From assembly GCA_030655145.1 (NCBI GenBank), contig JAURWD010000047.1, forward strand, positions 1 to 45,696: DNA of 45,696 nt, given 5' to 3'. The translations under genes and the position numbers were made by a program. Positions 33,886 through 41,993 of the stretch are shown here, in pieces (the first letter of the stretch is position 1; every line of letters starts with the position of its first letter). This DNA comes from Ferruginibacter sp. Its GTDB lineage: Bacteria; Bacteroidota; Bacteroidia; Chitinophagales; Chitinophagaceae. The notes below the pieces were generated by a model. That model had not been told where the DNA came from. It saw only the letters and a program-made list of their open reading frames with translations, and did no database searches.

Positions 33886-34399
33886 GGGGATTGTTTGTTT
33901 GCTCAACAAGGTATTAGTTTTTCGGCTGAGATTTTTTTGAATTGTAAACAGAAAAAGAGTCAGAAAAGAAACCCGGTAATTGTAGATTTTATCAGGAATG
34001 AATTCGGCGACTCCAGGTGAAGGCCCGGTGATTTTCGGTTCCATAAAATAAGATTTTTACGATGGCAAGATTTCCATATGCGGCAGCCCGGTGAAAAGGT
34101 GATTCCGCCTTGAAGTAAGCATACCACATATAGCAAAGCGTGGATTCCGGCTTCCGCAGGAGATTGGTGTATCACCATTTGTATTTTTCATGGTTGGATC
34201 AGCGCCAGCATCTTTTGGTAACCATTACCCCGCATATGTGCAACTAATGGGTTATGAAATTTCTTAGCTGTCAGGCAGGCACTCATCTCTTGACAATCAA
34301 CACAGCTGGCATTTGAGAGACATCGAGGTACGGCGCTTGGTGGTTTTTAAAGAGAATTATAAGCGACGTGTTTGCTCACCTAAGAAATATTGAAAAAAT
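33886..34399. other. intergenic region, no supported gene
   Basis: This 514-bp region lies upstream of the lipase gene and downstream of the small membrane gene, both minus strand. Open frames here lack good starts or recognisable protein. No clear hairpin-plus-T terminator or promoter box was found. Confidence 0.4.
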
Positions 34400-34699
34400 T
34401 TAGCGAATGAATTTGAAAATAAGCAGGAAAATGATTCCGATAATTCCTGCAAGTGAAACCAGGAACAGGCAGTCGGCAAGCCACTCCAGCTTTTGATTGC
34501 GCAGCTCATTGTTTGAGCGAATGGAAATAAATGACAGGAGGCAGGAGAACGCCAACAGCAACGCGATGATGGAAACAAATTCATCAATGGCACTTGAAGC
34601 CGCCTTGTCAGAAATGTGAAAGGAGGTAATAACAAACAGGCAAAAACCCAGGAGATTGGTGGAAGTTGGTAAAATGTGTTGGGATGTTTTGCTTGGCAT
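34400..34699 (-). CDS. small three-span membrane protein, unknown function
   Basis: A 99-residue protein with three membrane segments: LLGFCLFVITSFHI, VSIIALLLAFSCLLSFISI and FLVSLAGIIGIIFLLIFKF. The polar connections (SDKAASSAIDEF and RSNNELRNQKLEWLAD) are consistent with a compact inner-membrane protein. The opening SQHILPTSTNLLGFCL is a pattern I associate with a conserved uncharacterised Bacteroidota family. It may be real despite its size because the hydrophobic pattern is clean and the start ATG is well placed. Function is unknown. The gene to the right is divergent. Confidence 0.68.
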   Translation of the reverse strand: MPSKTSQHILPTSTNLLGFCLFVITSFHISDKAASSAIDEFVSIIALLLAFSCLLSFISIRSNNELRNQKLEWLADCLFLVSLAGIIGIIFLLIFKFIR

Positions 34700-34859
34700 A
34701 AGTCAGGGACAAATGTAAAAGTTTTTCTTCGCCACACCCGCAACCTCAGATGAAGTGGGCTGGCAAAGTCTCTTGTAGATAATGTTTCAGGCAGCTGCAA
34801 AATCAAGGCACTTGCGTATTCCACCCACTGATTAAAAGCCCTGTTAATTCTGACCCAAA

Positions 34860-34867
34860 TAAATTTG
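34860..34867 (+). promoter_or_regulatory. possible -7 box (TAAATTTG)
   Basis: TAAATTTG fits TAnnTTTG and lies 33 bp before the start at 34900. No TTG occurs at 19-21 bp upstream, so the match is only partial. Confidence 0.35.
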
Positions 34868-34899
34868 CATGCACATTTTTCTCTAATTTCGCCGGACAA

Positions 34900-35295
34900 A
34901 TGAACGTCCGTTTCTTTTTAGCTTCGTTGGTTTTCCTCCTGTTTGGTGGCAGCGTCCACGCATTCGCCGGCCCCGACGTTCATGCCGAAGCCGCTTTATC
35001 AGCCCAAAAAAATACTCGTTTTGTCCTGGCAAATACCTTGTATGAAGGTTGGGATAAGATCACTCAAGGCAACAGCGGCGTTCCTGACGAAGTAAAAATT
35101 CTTTTCTACGAAGACGTTGCCGAGGAAGATGAAAATGATTCTGCCGACAAGAATCTACGCCTCATCACTGGCTTTCATGCGATTGCTTCCTACCATTCCG
35201 CTTTACCTTTTTTACAGCACTCAAGCAGGGCCATTCCAACATCCTGGTACCCTGTTTCCCCCCGTTACATCGTTCATAGAAACCTAAGGATCTGA
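34900..35295 (+). CDS. small exported protein, unknown function
   Basis: A 131-residue protein with a clear signal peptide (MNVRFFLASLVFLLFGGSVHAFA). The mature part is short, with an acidic centre (EDVAEEDENDSADKN) and an aromatic, His-rich end (FHAIASYHSALPFLQHSS, then RYIVHRNLRI). I do not recognise a domain. Similar short signal-bearing proteins with acidic middles occur in Bacteroidota without assigned roles. A possible -7 box lies 33 bp upstream. It is followed by a CCGCAG/CTGCGG hairpin at 35382-35398 and then the efflux operon. Confidence 0.6.
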   Translation: MNVRFFLASLVFLLFGGSVHAFAGPDVHAEAALSAQKNTRFVLANTLYEGWDKITQGNSGVPDEVKILFYEDVAEEDENDSADKNLRLITGFHAIASYHSALPFLQHSSRAIPTSWYPVSPRYIVHRNLRI

Positions 35296-35381
35296 TCGTG
35301 TTCCAGGTGCATTCCATTTAATCTTCTGTACTTCGGTTGCCCGGCATCCCGGTGAGCCCATGTACCGGCACCTGCAAATTC

Positions 35382-35398
35382 CCGCAGCACACCTGCGG
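35382..35398. other. hairpin CCGCAG-N5-CTGCGG
   Basis: A 6-bp perfect stem with a CACAC loop lies between the small exported protein and the efflux operon. It has no proper T-run, so it is at best a weak terminator. Confidence 0.35.
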
Positions 35399-35406
35399 AA
35401 ATAGTT

Positions 35407-35420
35407 TAACCAATTGGTTA
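35407..35420. promoter_or_regulatory. 14-bp perfect palindrome upstream of the RND operon
   Basis: TAACCAATTGGTTA is a perfect palindrome 36 bp before the adaptor start codon. Location and symmetry suit the operator of a TetR- or MarR-type repressor of the efflux operon. No such regulator is encoded next to it. Confidence 0.5.
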
Positions 35421-35456
35421 TTTATCCCATTACCAACCTAATTATTCCACTCACAA

Positions 35457-36539
35457 ATGAACAAGATTATCATGTGCGCAGGGCTGTATGCACTGGTGTG
35501 CCTCACAAGCTGCGCTGCAAAAAAAGAAGCAAAAGAAGAAGAAGGTTCCTATTCAGTAACCAGTCCGCTCAGGGTCGATACCTCCTTTACAAAAGAATAT
35601 GTTGCGCAAATACGCTCCATCAAAAACATCGAGATACGAGCCCAGGAAAAAGGCTTTCTCCAAAATATTTATGTAGATGAAGGCCAGGTTGTAACCGCCG
35701 GACAGGTGTTGTTCAAGATCATGCCGAAACTCTACGAAGCGGAATTGATGAAGGCCCAGGCCGAAGCAACGGCGGCTGAAATTGAATTACGCAACACGAG
35801 ATCACTCGTGGAGAAAAATGTGGTGTCACCCAACGAACAGGCGATGGCGGAAGCGAAACTGCAACAGGCGAAGGCCGCCATCTCGCTCGCAAAAATTCAT
35901 CTTTCCTTTACGGAGATCCGGGCCCCGTTTTCCGGCATCATTGACCGCCTTCCAAAAAAATTGGGTAGCCTCATCGACGAAGGCGAATTACTCACGACTC
36001 TTTCAGATAACAGCCAGGTATATGCGTATTTCAATGTTTCTGAGCCCGAGTACCTCGAATATCAAACTAATATCAAGGATCGCGGAAACCCGCAGGTGAA
36101 ACTACTGCTGGCGAACAACCAGCCGCTGAATTACACCGGGAAAGTCGAAACCATCGAAGGCGAGTTCAATAATGAGACGGGCAACATTGCTTTCCGCGCC
36201 AACTTTCCTAACCCGGAACGCCTGCTTAAAAATGGTGAGACCGGTAAGGTGCTTATGACCATCCCTCTGCGCAATGCGCTGGTGATCCCACAAAAAGCAA
36301 CCTACGAGATCCAGGATAAGAAATATGTTTTTGTAGTAGGACCAAACAATGTTGTTCGCTCACGGGAGATCACCATTGCCGGGCAAATGCCCGATCTCTA
36401 TTTTGTAACAACCGGCCTCGCAGAAACTGACAAGGTGCTGCTGGAAGGCGTGCAAAAAGTAAAGGACGACGACCAGATTCACTTCGTTTACCAAAACCCC
36501 GCTGAAGTGATTTCGCAATTACGGTTAAAGGCCGAATAG
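35457..36539 (+). CDS. RND efflux periplasmic adaptor (membrane fusion) lipoprotein
   Basis: A 360-residue adaptor with lipobox CLTSC (Cys at residue 19). The N-terminal half has a biotinyl-lipoyl-like hairpin (VDEGQVVTAGQVLFKIMP), then a coiled-coil hairpin (YEAELMKAQAEATAAEIELRNTRSL to EAKLQQAKAAISLAKIHL) and the second lipoyl half (IRAPFSGIIDRL). The beta-barrel and membrane-proximal domains follow, with NALVIPQKATYEIQDKKYVFVV as a typical strand. It links the inner-membrane pump and outer-membrane factor encoded next. The pump gene starts 19 bp after its stop codon. Member of the AcrA/MexA family. Confidence 0.92.
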   Translation: MNKIIMCAGLYALVCLTSCAAKKEAKEEEGSYSVTSPLRVDTSFTKEYVAQIRSIKNIEIRAQEKGFLQNIYVDEGQVVTAGQVLFKIMPKLYEAELMKAQAEATAAEIELRNTRSLVEKNVVSPNEQAMAEAKLQQAKAAISLAKIHLSFTEIRAPFSGIIDRLPKKLGSLIDEGELLTTLSDNSQVYAYFNVSEPEYLEYQTNIKDRGNPQVKLLLANNQPLNYTGKVETIEGEFNNETGNIAFRANFPNPERLLKNGETGKVLMTIPLRNALVIPQKATYEIQDKKYVFVVGPNNVVRSREITIAGQMPDLYFVTTGLAETDKVLLEGVQKVKDDDQIHFVYQNPAEVISQLRLKAE

Positions 36540-36558
36540 TTCACCAAAAACATAATCG

Positions 36559-39500
36559 ATGTTTAATAAATTTATACAAAGGCCAGTTCTGTCCATTGTG
36601 ATCTCGCTTATAATAGTTTTTCTCGGCATCCTCGCGATCACGCAATTACCTGTTACGCAATTTCCTTCCATCTCACCACCCAAGGTAAACGTCACCGCTG
36701 CCTATCCCGGCGCCAATGGCGAATTGATGATCAAGTCGGTGATCATTCCGCTTGAAAGAGCGATCAACGGTGTACCCGGAATGAAGTACATGGCCTCCGA
36801 TGCGGGTAACGACGGTGAGGCTACAATACAGGTTGTTTTCAACCTGGGTACCGATCCCAACCAGGCTTCATTAAACGTTCAAAACCGCGTGGCCTCCGTG
36901 GTTAATAAACTACCGCCACTGGTTGTACGCGAAGGTGTAAAGATCACCCGCGAAGAATCGAACATGCTGCTTTACATCAACCTCTACAGCAAGGATACCG
37001 CAACCGATCAAAAGTTCCTTTTCAATTTTGCCGACATCAATGTTTTGTCTGAATTGAAGCGGGTAGATGGGGTAGGTGTCGCTGATATTGTTGGTAACCG
37101 GGAGTATGCCATGCGTGTCTGGTTAAAACCGGACCGGATGCTCGCCTACAAAATTTCCGCCGAAGAAGTAATGGAAGCCCTCAACCAGCAAAGCCTTGAA
37201 GCCTCCCCGGGTAAAACCGGCGAGAGCTCCGGTAAAAGATCGCAGGCGTTTGAGTATGTGCTAAAATATTCCGGCCGTTTTACCACCAAGGAACAATACG
37301 AAAATGTCGTGCTGCGCTCCAGTCCGGACGGTGAATTACTTCGCCTGAAAGATGTGGCCAGTATTGAGTTTGGAAGTTCCATGTATGATATCTATTCGAA
37401 CCTCAACGGCAAACCTTCAGCGGCCATCGTGTTAAAACAATCTTATGGAAGTAACGCCAGTGATGTTATCAAAAAAGTGAAAGCGAAGATGGCGGAGATC
37501 AAAGCCAATTCTTTTCCCCGCGGGATGGATTACGAGATCAGTTATGATGTTTCCAAGTTCCTCGATGCCTCAATTGAAAAAGTAATTCATACGCTCGTGG
37601 AGGCCTTCATCCTCGTCGGATTGGTGGTGTTTCTTTTCCTCGGCGATTGGAAGTCGACGCTCATCCCGGCGATCGCGGTACCGGTTTCCCTCATCGGCAC
37701 CTTCGTGTTTATGCAGTATTTCGGAATCACGTTAAACCTCATAACCTTGTTTGCCCTGGTGCTTGCGATCGGTATCGTGGTAGATAATGCCATCGTGGTA
37801 ATTGAAGCGGTGCATGCGAATATGGAGACGAAAAATCTCTCCGCCCCCGCGGCGACGAAATTGGCGATGCACGAGATCAGTGGTGCCATTGTGGCCATCA
37901 CTTTTGTAATGGCTGCGGTGTTTATCCCGGTAGCGTTTATGTCGGGCCCGGTGGGAATTTTCTATCGGCAGTTTTCGATCACCATGGCAACTTCCATCAT
38001 ACTTTCGGGCGTTGTCGCTCTCACCCTTACTCCCGCGCTTTGTGCGCTCATGTTGAAAAATACGCATGGTAAGGTAAAGAAGAAAACAGTGATGAGCCGG
38101 GTGCTTAGCGGCTTTAATAATTGGTTCAACGGGCTAACCGGTAATTATCAAAACCTGTTGGTGAAGATCGTAAACCGGCGCGTGTTAACCTTTTTGATGT
38201 TGATCGCTTTTTGCATCGGCATCTTTTTTTTAAACAACAGCGTGCCCGCGGGCTTTATTCCGAATGAAGACCAGGGTATGTTTTACGCGGTGATACAAAC
38301 GCCACCCGGATCCTCGCTGGAACGCACCAACCAAATAGCGGAGAAGCTGCAAAAAGTTGCCGAAGGCATCGAAGATGTGCAATCCGTTTCTGCCCTTGCA
38401 GGTTACGAGATTCTTACTGAGGGTACCGGCGCAAATGCAGGCACCTGTCTGATAAACCTCAAAAGCTGGGACGACCGGAAACACAACGTGCAACAGGTGA
38501 TGGCGGAGCTGGAAGAAAAAACAAAAGACATCACCGGGGCCACGATCGAATTTTTTCAACCGCCCGCTGTTCCGGGGTATGGCGCCGCCGGCGGCTTTGA
38601 ATTACGCCTGCTTGATAAAGCGGGATCGGGTAATTATAAAAAGATGGAAACGGTGAATAACGATTTTGTGAAGGAACTCAACAAGCGACCCGAACTGTCT
38701 TCTGTATTCAGCTTTTACAGCGCAAGTTTTCCGCAGTATATGTTGCGGGTTGATAACGACCTGGCACAACAAAAAGGGATCACCATTGAAAATGCCCTTA
38801 ACACTTTATCCACCTTGATCGGTAGCAACTACGAGATCAGTTTCATCAAGTACGATCGCCAGTATAAAGTGATCGTACAGGCTTCGCCGGAATACCGGGC
38901 CCTGCCGGAAGACATCCTGAAATTGTATGTAAAAAATAGCCGGGATGAGATGGTGCCTTTCTCTGATTTTATGAAGATGGAAAAGGTCTACGGCTTGTCG
39001 GAGATCACCCGGCACAATATGTACAATGCCTCTGAGATCAGTGGCTCTTCGGCCGCGGGCTACAGCAGTGGCGAGGCCATCAAGGTGATCAACGAAGTAG
39101 CACAAAAAACCTTGCCTCGCGGATTCGCCATTGACTGGGCAGGTATTTCGAAAGATGAAGTAGGGCGGGGGAATGAGGCCATGTATATTTTTATCATTTG
39201 TCTCGCCTTCGTGTACCTGATCCTGGCGGCACAATATGAAAGTTTCATCCTGCCGTTCTCTGTAATTCTTTCGCTCGTAGCGGGTGTGTTTGGTGCCTTC
39301 CTCTTACTCAAGGTCTTTGGACTGGAGAATAACATTTATGCCCAGGTAGCCATGATCATGCTGATTGGTTTGTTGGGAAAGAACGCGGTACTCATCGTAG
39401 AGTTCGGCGTGCAGAAACACCGGGCAGGCTACACGGTTTTACAGGCAGCCATTGAAGGCTCCGTCGTGCGCTTCCGCCCGATCCTCATGACTTCGTTTGC

Positions 39501-39726
39501 TTTTATCGCGGGGCTGATACCGTTAGTATTTGCCTCGGGGCCGGGAAAGATCGGTAATCGCACGATTGGTACGGCCGCCGCTGGCGGGATGTTTTTTGGT
39601 ACCGTGTTCGGCGTACTGATCATCCCTGGTCTTTATTACATATTTGGGCGCCTCGCCGAAAGACGCCAGTTGGTACAAGATGAAAATGAAAATCCGTTAA
39701 CAGAAGAAATCGATCACAATGTTTAA
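36559..39726 (+). CDS. RND multidrug efflux pump (AcrB/HAE1-type)
   Basis: A 1055-residue inner-membrane pump. The start FIQRPVLSIVISLIIVFLGILAITQLPV is the standard HAE1 N terminus; the motif-rich membrane block at about 345-420 includes GLVVFLFLGDWKSTLIPAIAVPVS and GIVVDNAIVVIEAV. At the proton relay, Asp409 is kept but the next residue is Asn410 where AcrB has Asp408. The second half ends in GLLGKNAVLIVEFG with the relay Lys, and GNRTIGTAAAGGMFFGT. Twelve membrane spans and two large periplasmic loops are expected. It exports drugs, detergents or metabolites using the proton gradient. Co-transcribed with the adaptor; its 3' end overlaps the outer-membrane gene by 8 bp. Confidence 0.94.
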   Translation: MFNKFIQRPVLSIVISLIIVFLGILAITQLPVTQFPSISPPKVNVTAAYPGANGELMIKSVIIPLERAINGVPGMKYMASDAGNDGEATIQVVFNLGTDPNQASLNVQNRVASVVNKLPPLVVREGVKITREESNMLLYINLYSKDTATDQKFLFNFADINVLSELKRVDGVGVADIVGNREYAMRVWLKPDRMLAYKISAEEVMEALNQQSLEASPGKTGESSGKRSQAFEYVLKYSGRFTTKEQYENVVLRSSPDGELLRLKDVASIEFGSSMYDIYSNLNGKPSAAIVLKQSYGSNASDVIKKVKAKMAEIKANSFPRGMDYEISYDVSKFLDASIEKVIHTLVEAFILVGLVVFLFLGDWKSTLIPAIAVPVSLIGTFVFMQYFGITLNLITLFALVLAIGIVVDNAIVVIEAVHANMETKNLSAPAATKLAMHEISGAIVAITFVMAAVFIPVAFMSGPVGIFYRQFSITMATSIILSGVVALTLTPALCALMLKNTHGKVKKKTVMSRVLSGFNNWFNGLTGNYQNLLVKIVNRRVLTFLMLIAFCIGIFFLNNSVPAGFIPNEDQGMFYAVIQTPPGSSLERTNQIAEKLQKVAEGIEDVQSVSALAGYEILTEGTGANAGTCLINLKSWDDRKHNVQQVMAELEEKTKDITGATIEFFQPPAVPGYGAAGGFELRLLDKAGSGNYKKMETVNNDFVKELNKRPELSSVFSFYSASFPQYMLRVDNDLAQQKGITIENALNTLSTLIGSNYEISFIKYDRQYKVIVQASPEYRALPEDILKLYVKNSRDEMVPFSDFMKMEKVYGLSEITRHNMYNASEISGSSAAGYSSGEAIKVINEVAQKTLPRGFAIDWAGISKDEVGRGNEAMYIFIICLAFVYLILAAQYESFILPFSVILSLVAGVFGAFLLLKVFGLENNIYAQVAMIMLIGLLGKNAVLIVEFGVQKHRAGYTVLQAAIEGSVVRFRPILMTSFAFIAGLIPLVFASGPGKIGNRTIGTAAAGGMFFGTVFGVLIIPGLYYIFGRLAERRQLVQDENENPLTEEIDHNV

Positions 39727-41152
39727 TACAAGAATAAAAAGGAACCTTGCCGTTCTGCTTGCCTGTGCTGCCCTTGGCAGCTGCAAGGTGCCGGCGATCA
39801 CACAAAGGAGCGAAAACAAAACTCTGCCCGCTACCTATAACGGCAACGGTGACACGTCGGGTGCAGCTGCTATAAATTTTCGGACTTTCTTCCCCGATAA
39901 ATACCTCCTGGCGTTGATTGACACCGCGGTAAAAAACAACCAGGAACTCAACATCACCCTTCAGGAAATTGAAATTTCCAGGAACGAAATCCGCCTGCGG
40001 AAAGCAGCGTTGTTGCCTACCGTTAGTTTAAGGGGCGGTATCGGGGTAGAAAAGGTCGGACGCTACACCAGCCAGGGAGCTGGCGATGCCTCTACCGAGA
40101 TAAAGCCCGGGAAAGAGATGCCGGATCCGCTAATGGACTATGCCGTCGCGGCTGTGGCCAACTGGGAAGTTGATATCTGGAGAAAATTACGCAACGCTAA
40201 AAAGGCAGCGGTCACGCGCTATCTCGCCAGTGTGGAAGGAAGAAACTTCGTGGTAACGGGGCTCATCGCGGAAGTAGCCAATTCCTACTATGAATTGGAA
40301 GCGCTGGACAACCAATTGATGTTCGTTCAGCAGAACATCGAACTCCAGAAGAATGCGCTTAACGTGGTGAAAATTCAGAAAGAGGCCAGCCGGGCCACAG
40401 AACTCGCCGTGCAGAAATTCCAGGCTGAGGTATTGAAAACTGAAAGCCTGCAGTTCGACATTCGTCAACAAATTACGGAGACGGAAAATCGCATCAACCT
40501 GTTGCTTGGGCGTTATCCTCAGCCAATCCAACGAGACACGGCGGACTTCCTGGAAAAAGTGCCGACCGTAGTTGGTACCGGCTTGCCTGCACAGTTACTG
40601 ACCAACCGTCCAGACATCAGGCAGGCGGAGTTGGAGTTAACTGCAGCGAAACTGGATGTGCAGGTAGCACGGGCAGAATTTTTACCCTCATTTGGTTTGT
40701 CGGCGGCCATCGGCTTCCAGGCTTTCAACCCAACCTACCTCGTGAAACTCCCGGCGTCTTTATTATACTCGCTGGCCGGTGACCTGGTGGCACCATTAGT
40801 CAACCGGAACGGGATCAAGGCAGAATTTAATTCAGCCAATGCCCGGCAGGTGCAGGCCATGTACAATTACGAGCGCCGCATCCTCAAAGCATATCTCGAA
40901 GTGTCGACGCAGCTTTCAGGGATCAGCAATCTTCAACAGAGTTTCGACTTCAGGTCAAAACAGGTAAATGCACTTACGCAGTCGATCAGCATTGCGAATG
41001 ATCTTTTCAAATTTGCGCGGGCAGATTATTTTGAAGTGTTGATGACGCAGCGGGATGCTTTGGAAGCAAAACTGGAATTAGTGGAAACCCGGAGGCAACA
41101 ATTAAACGCGGTGGTAAATGTGTATCGCAATTTAGGCGGCGGGTGGAGATGA
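39719..41152 (+). CDS. TolC/NodT-type outer-membrane efflux lipoprotein
   Basis: A 477-residue outer-membrane factor, overlapping the pump gene by 8 bp, which suggests translational coupling. Lipobox LGSC (Cys22). Two repeated helical hairpin units are visible, for example DTAVKNNQELNITLQEIEISRNEIRLRKAALLPTVSL and RQAELELTAAKLDVQVARAEFLPSFGLSAAIG, plus TNRPDIRQAELEL, a hallmark of NodT-type factors. It forms the channel that the pump and adaptor dock on. The C terminus ends NVYRNLGGGWR, as is usual. All three parts of a tripartite system are thus present in this operon. No regulator gene is beside it. Confidence 0.93.
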   Translation: MFNTRIKRNLAVLLACAALGSCKVPAITQRSENKTLPATYNGNGDTSGAAAINFRTFFPDKYLLALIDTAVKNNQELNITLQEIEISRNEIRLRKAALLPTVSLRGGIGVEKVGRYTSQGAGDASTEIKPGKEMPDPLMDYAVAAVANWEVDIWRKLRNAKKAAVTRYLASVEGRNFVVTGLIAEVANSYYELEALDNQLMFVQQNIELQKNALNVVKIQKEASRATELAVQKFQAEVLKTESLQFDIRQQITETENRINLLLGRYPQPIQRDTADFLEKVPTVVGTGLPAQLLTNRPDIRQAELELTAAKLDVQVARAEFLPSFGLSAAIGFQAFNPTYLVKLPASLLYSLAGDLVAPLVNRNGIKAEFNSANARQVQAMYNYERRILKAYLEVSTQLSGISNLQQSFDFRSKQVNALTQSISIANDLFKFARADYFEVLMTQRDALEAKLELVETRRQQLNAVVNVYRNLGGGWR

Positions 41153-41318
41153 TAGGTGAGCGGGCGAAACCAACTGCGTTCAGGTGCTAGTACTGTTAAC
41201 GTGGTTCGAAGGAAAGAATAATCCGGCTCCCTGTATTGTGCCTTATCTTTCAAAGACCTAATTTGCACGGAACGGCAGCAGGACATCATTGTTTTATCTG
41301 CCGCTCAAACCAACAAAC

Positions 41319-41846
41319 ATGAAAAAGAGAGTATGGTTTACCGCCGCGCTGCTGGCCACCTTTATACTTGGTTTTGCGTTTCGGTCTTTTGTAGAAAAAT
41401 TTGAGGTCAAGCCACCGGCACTAAAAAAAGCAACGGGCATTGGTGGGATATTTTTCAAATGCAAGGATCCTAAAAAAGTCCGGGAATGGTACAAGAAGCA
41501 CCTTGGTTTGCAAACCAATGATTATGGAGCTGTTTTCGAATGGCGGCAGGGAGCTGACTCTACCAGGAAAGGATATACGCAGTGGAGCCCGTTTTCGGAA
41601 AGAACGAAATATTTCGAACCATCCACGAAAGACTTCATGATCAACTACCGGGTGGAAAACCTTGAAGCCCTCGTTGAACAATTGCGAAAAGATAGCGTGG
41701 TGATCGAAGATAAGATCGAATCGTTTGAATATGGGAAGTTCGTCCACATCATGGACCTGGAGGGCAACAAGCTCGAGTTGTGGGAACCGAATGATATCGA
41801 ATATGAAAAACTCGGTAAGCAGATGGGTAGCATTATAACAAAGTAG
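41319..41846 (+). CDS. VOC-family protein (glyoxalase-like), membrane-anchored
   Basis: The start at the ATG 41319 (175 residues) begins a signal anchor (VWFTAALLATFILGFAF); the longer version from a TTG at 41289 is less likely. The C-terminal domain is a single VOC/glyoxalase module: GIGGIFFKCKDPKKVREWYKKHLGLQ opens it, and YGKFVHIMDLEGNKLELWEP closes it with the last metal-binding Glu position. VOC domains often dimerise and bind a metal. An N-terminal anchor is unusual in this family and suggests a periplasmic site. Function is unknown. It ends at a bidirectional terminator. Confidence 0.8.
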   Translation: MKKRVWFTAALLATFILGFAFRSFVEKFEVKPPALKKATGIGGIFFKCKDPKKVREWYKKHLGLQTNDYGAVFEWRQGADSTRKGYTQWSPFSERTKYFEPSTKDFMINYRVENLEALVEQLRKDSVVIEDKIESFEYGKFVHIMDLEGNKLELWEPNDIEYEKLGKQMGSIITK

Positions 41847-41938
41847 GACAACCATGTGACAATCGATACTGCAGGCTACTCCCATTACGAAGCACGCGTA
41901 AAAGATTTAGAATAGTTTTCTTCTCACAAAAAATTCAA

Positions 41939-41979
41939 GCCCATGATCGGTTACCAGTCGATCATGGGCTTCATTTTTT
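41939..41979. terminator. bidirectional Rho-independent terminator
   Basis: GCCCATGATCG (41939-41949) and CGATCATGGGC (41959-41969) form an 11-bp perfect stem with a 9-base loop. T-rich runs follow on the plus strand (TTCATTTTTT) and, read on the minus strand, after the other arm (TTGAATTTTTT). It ends the VOC gene from the left and the GloVer gene from the right. It is the strongest terminator in the window. Confidence 0.9.
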
Positions 41980-41993
41980 CCTTTCTATATCAT

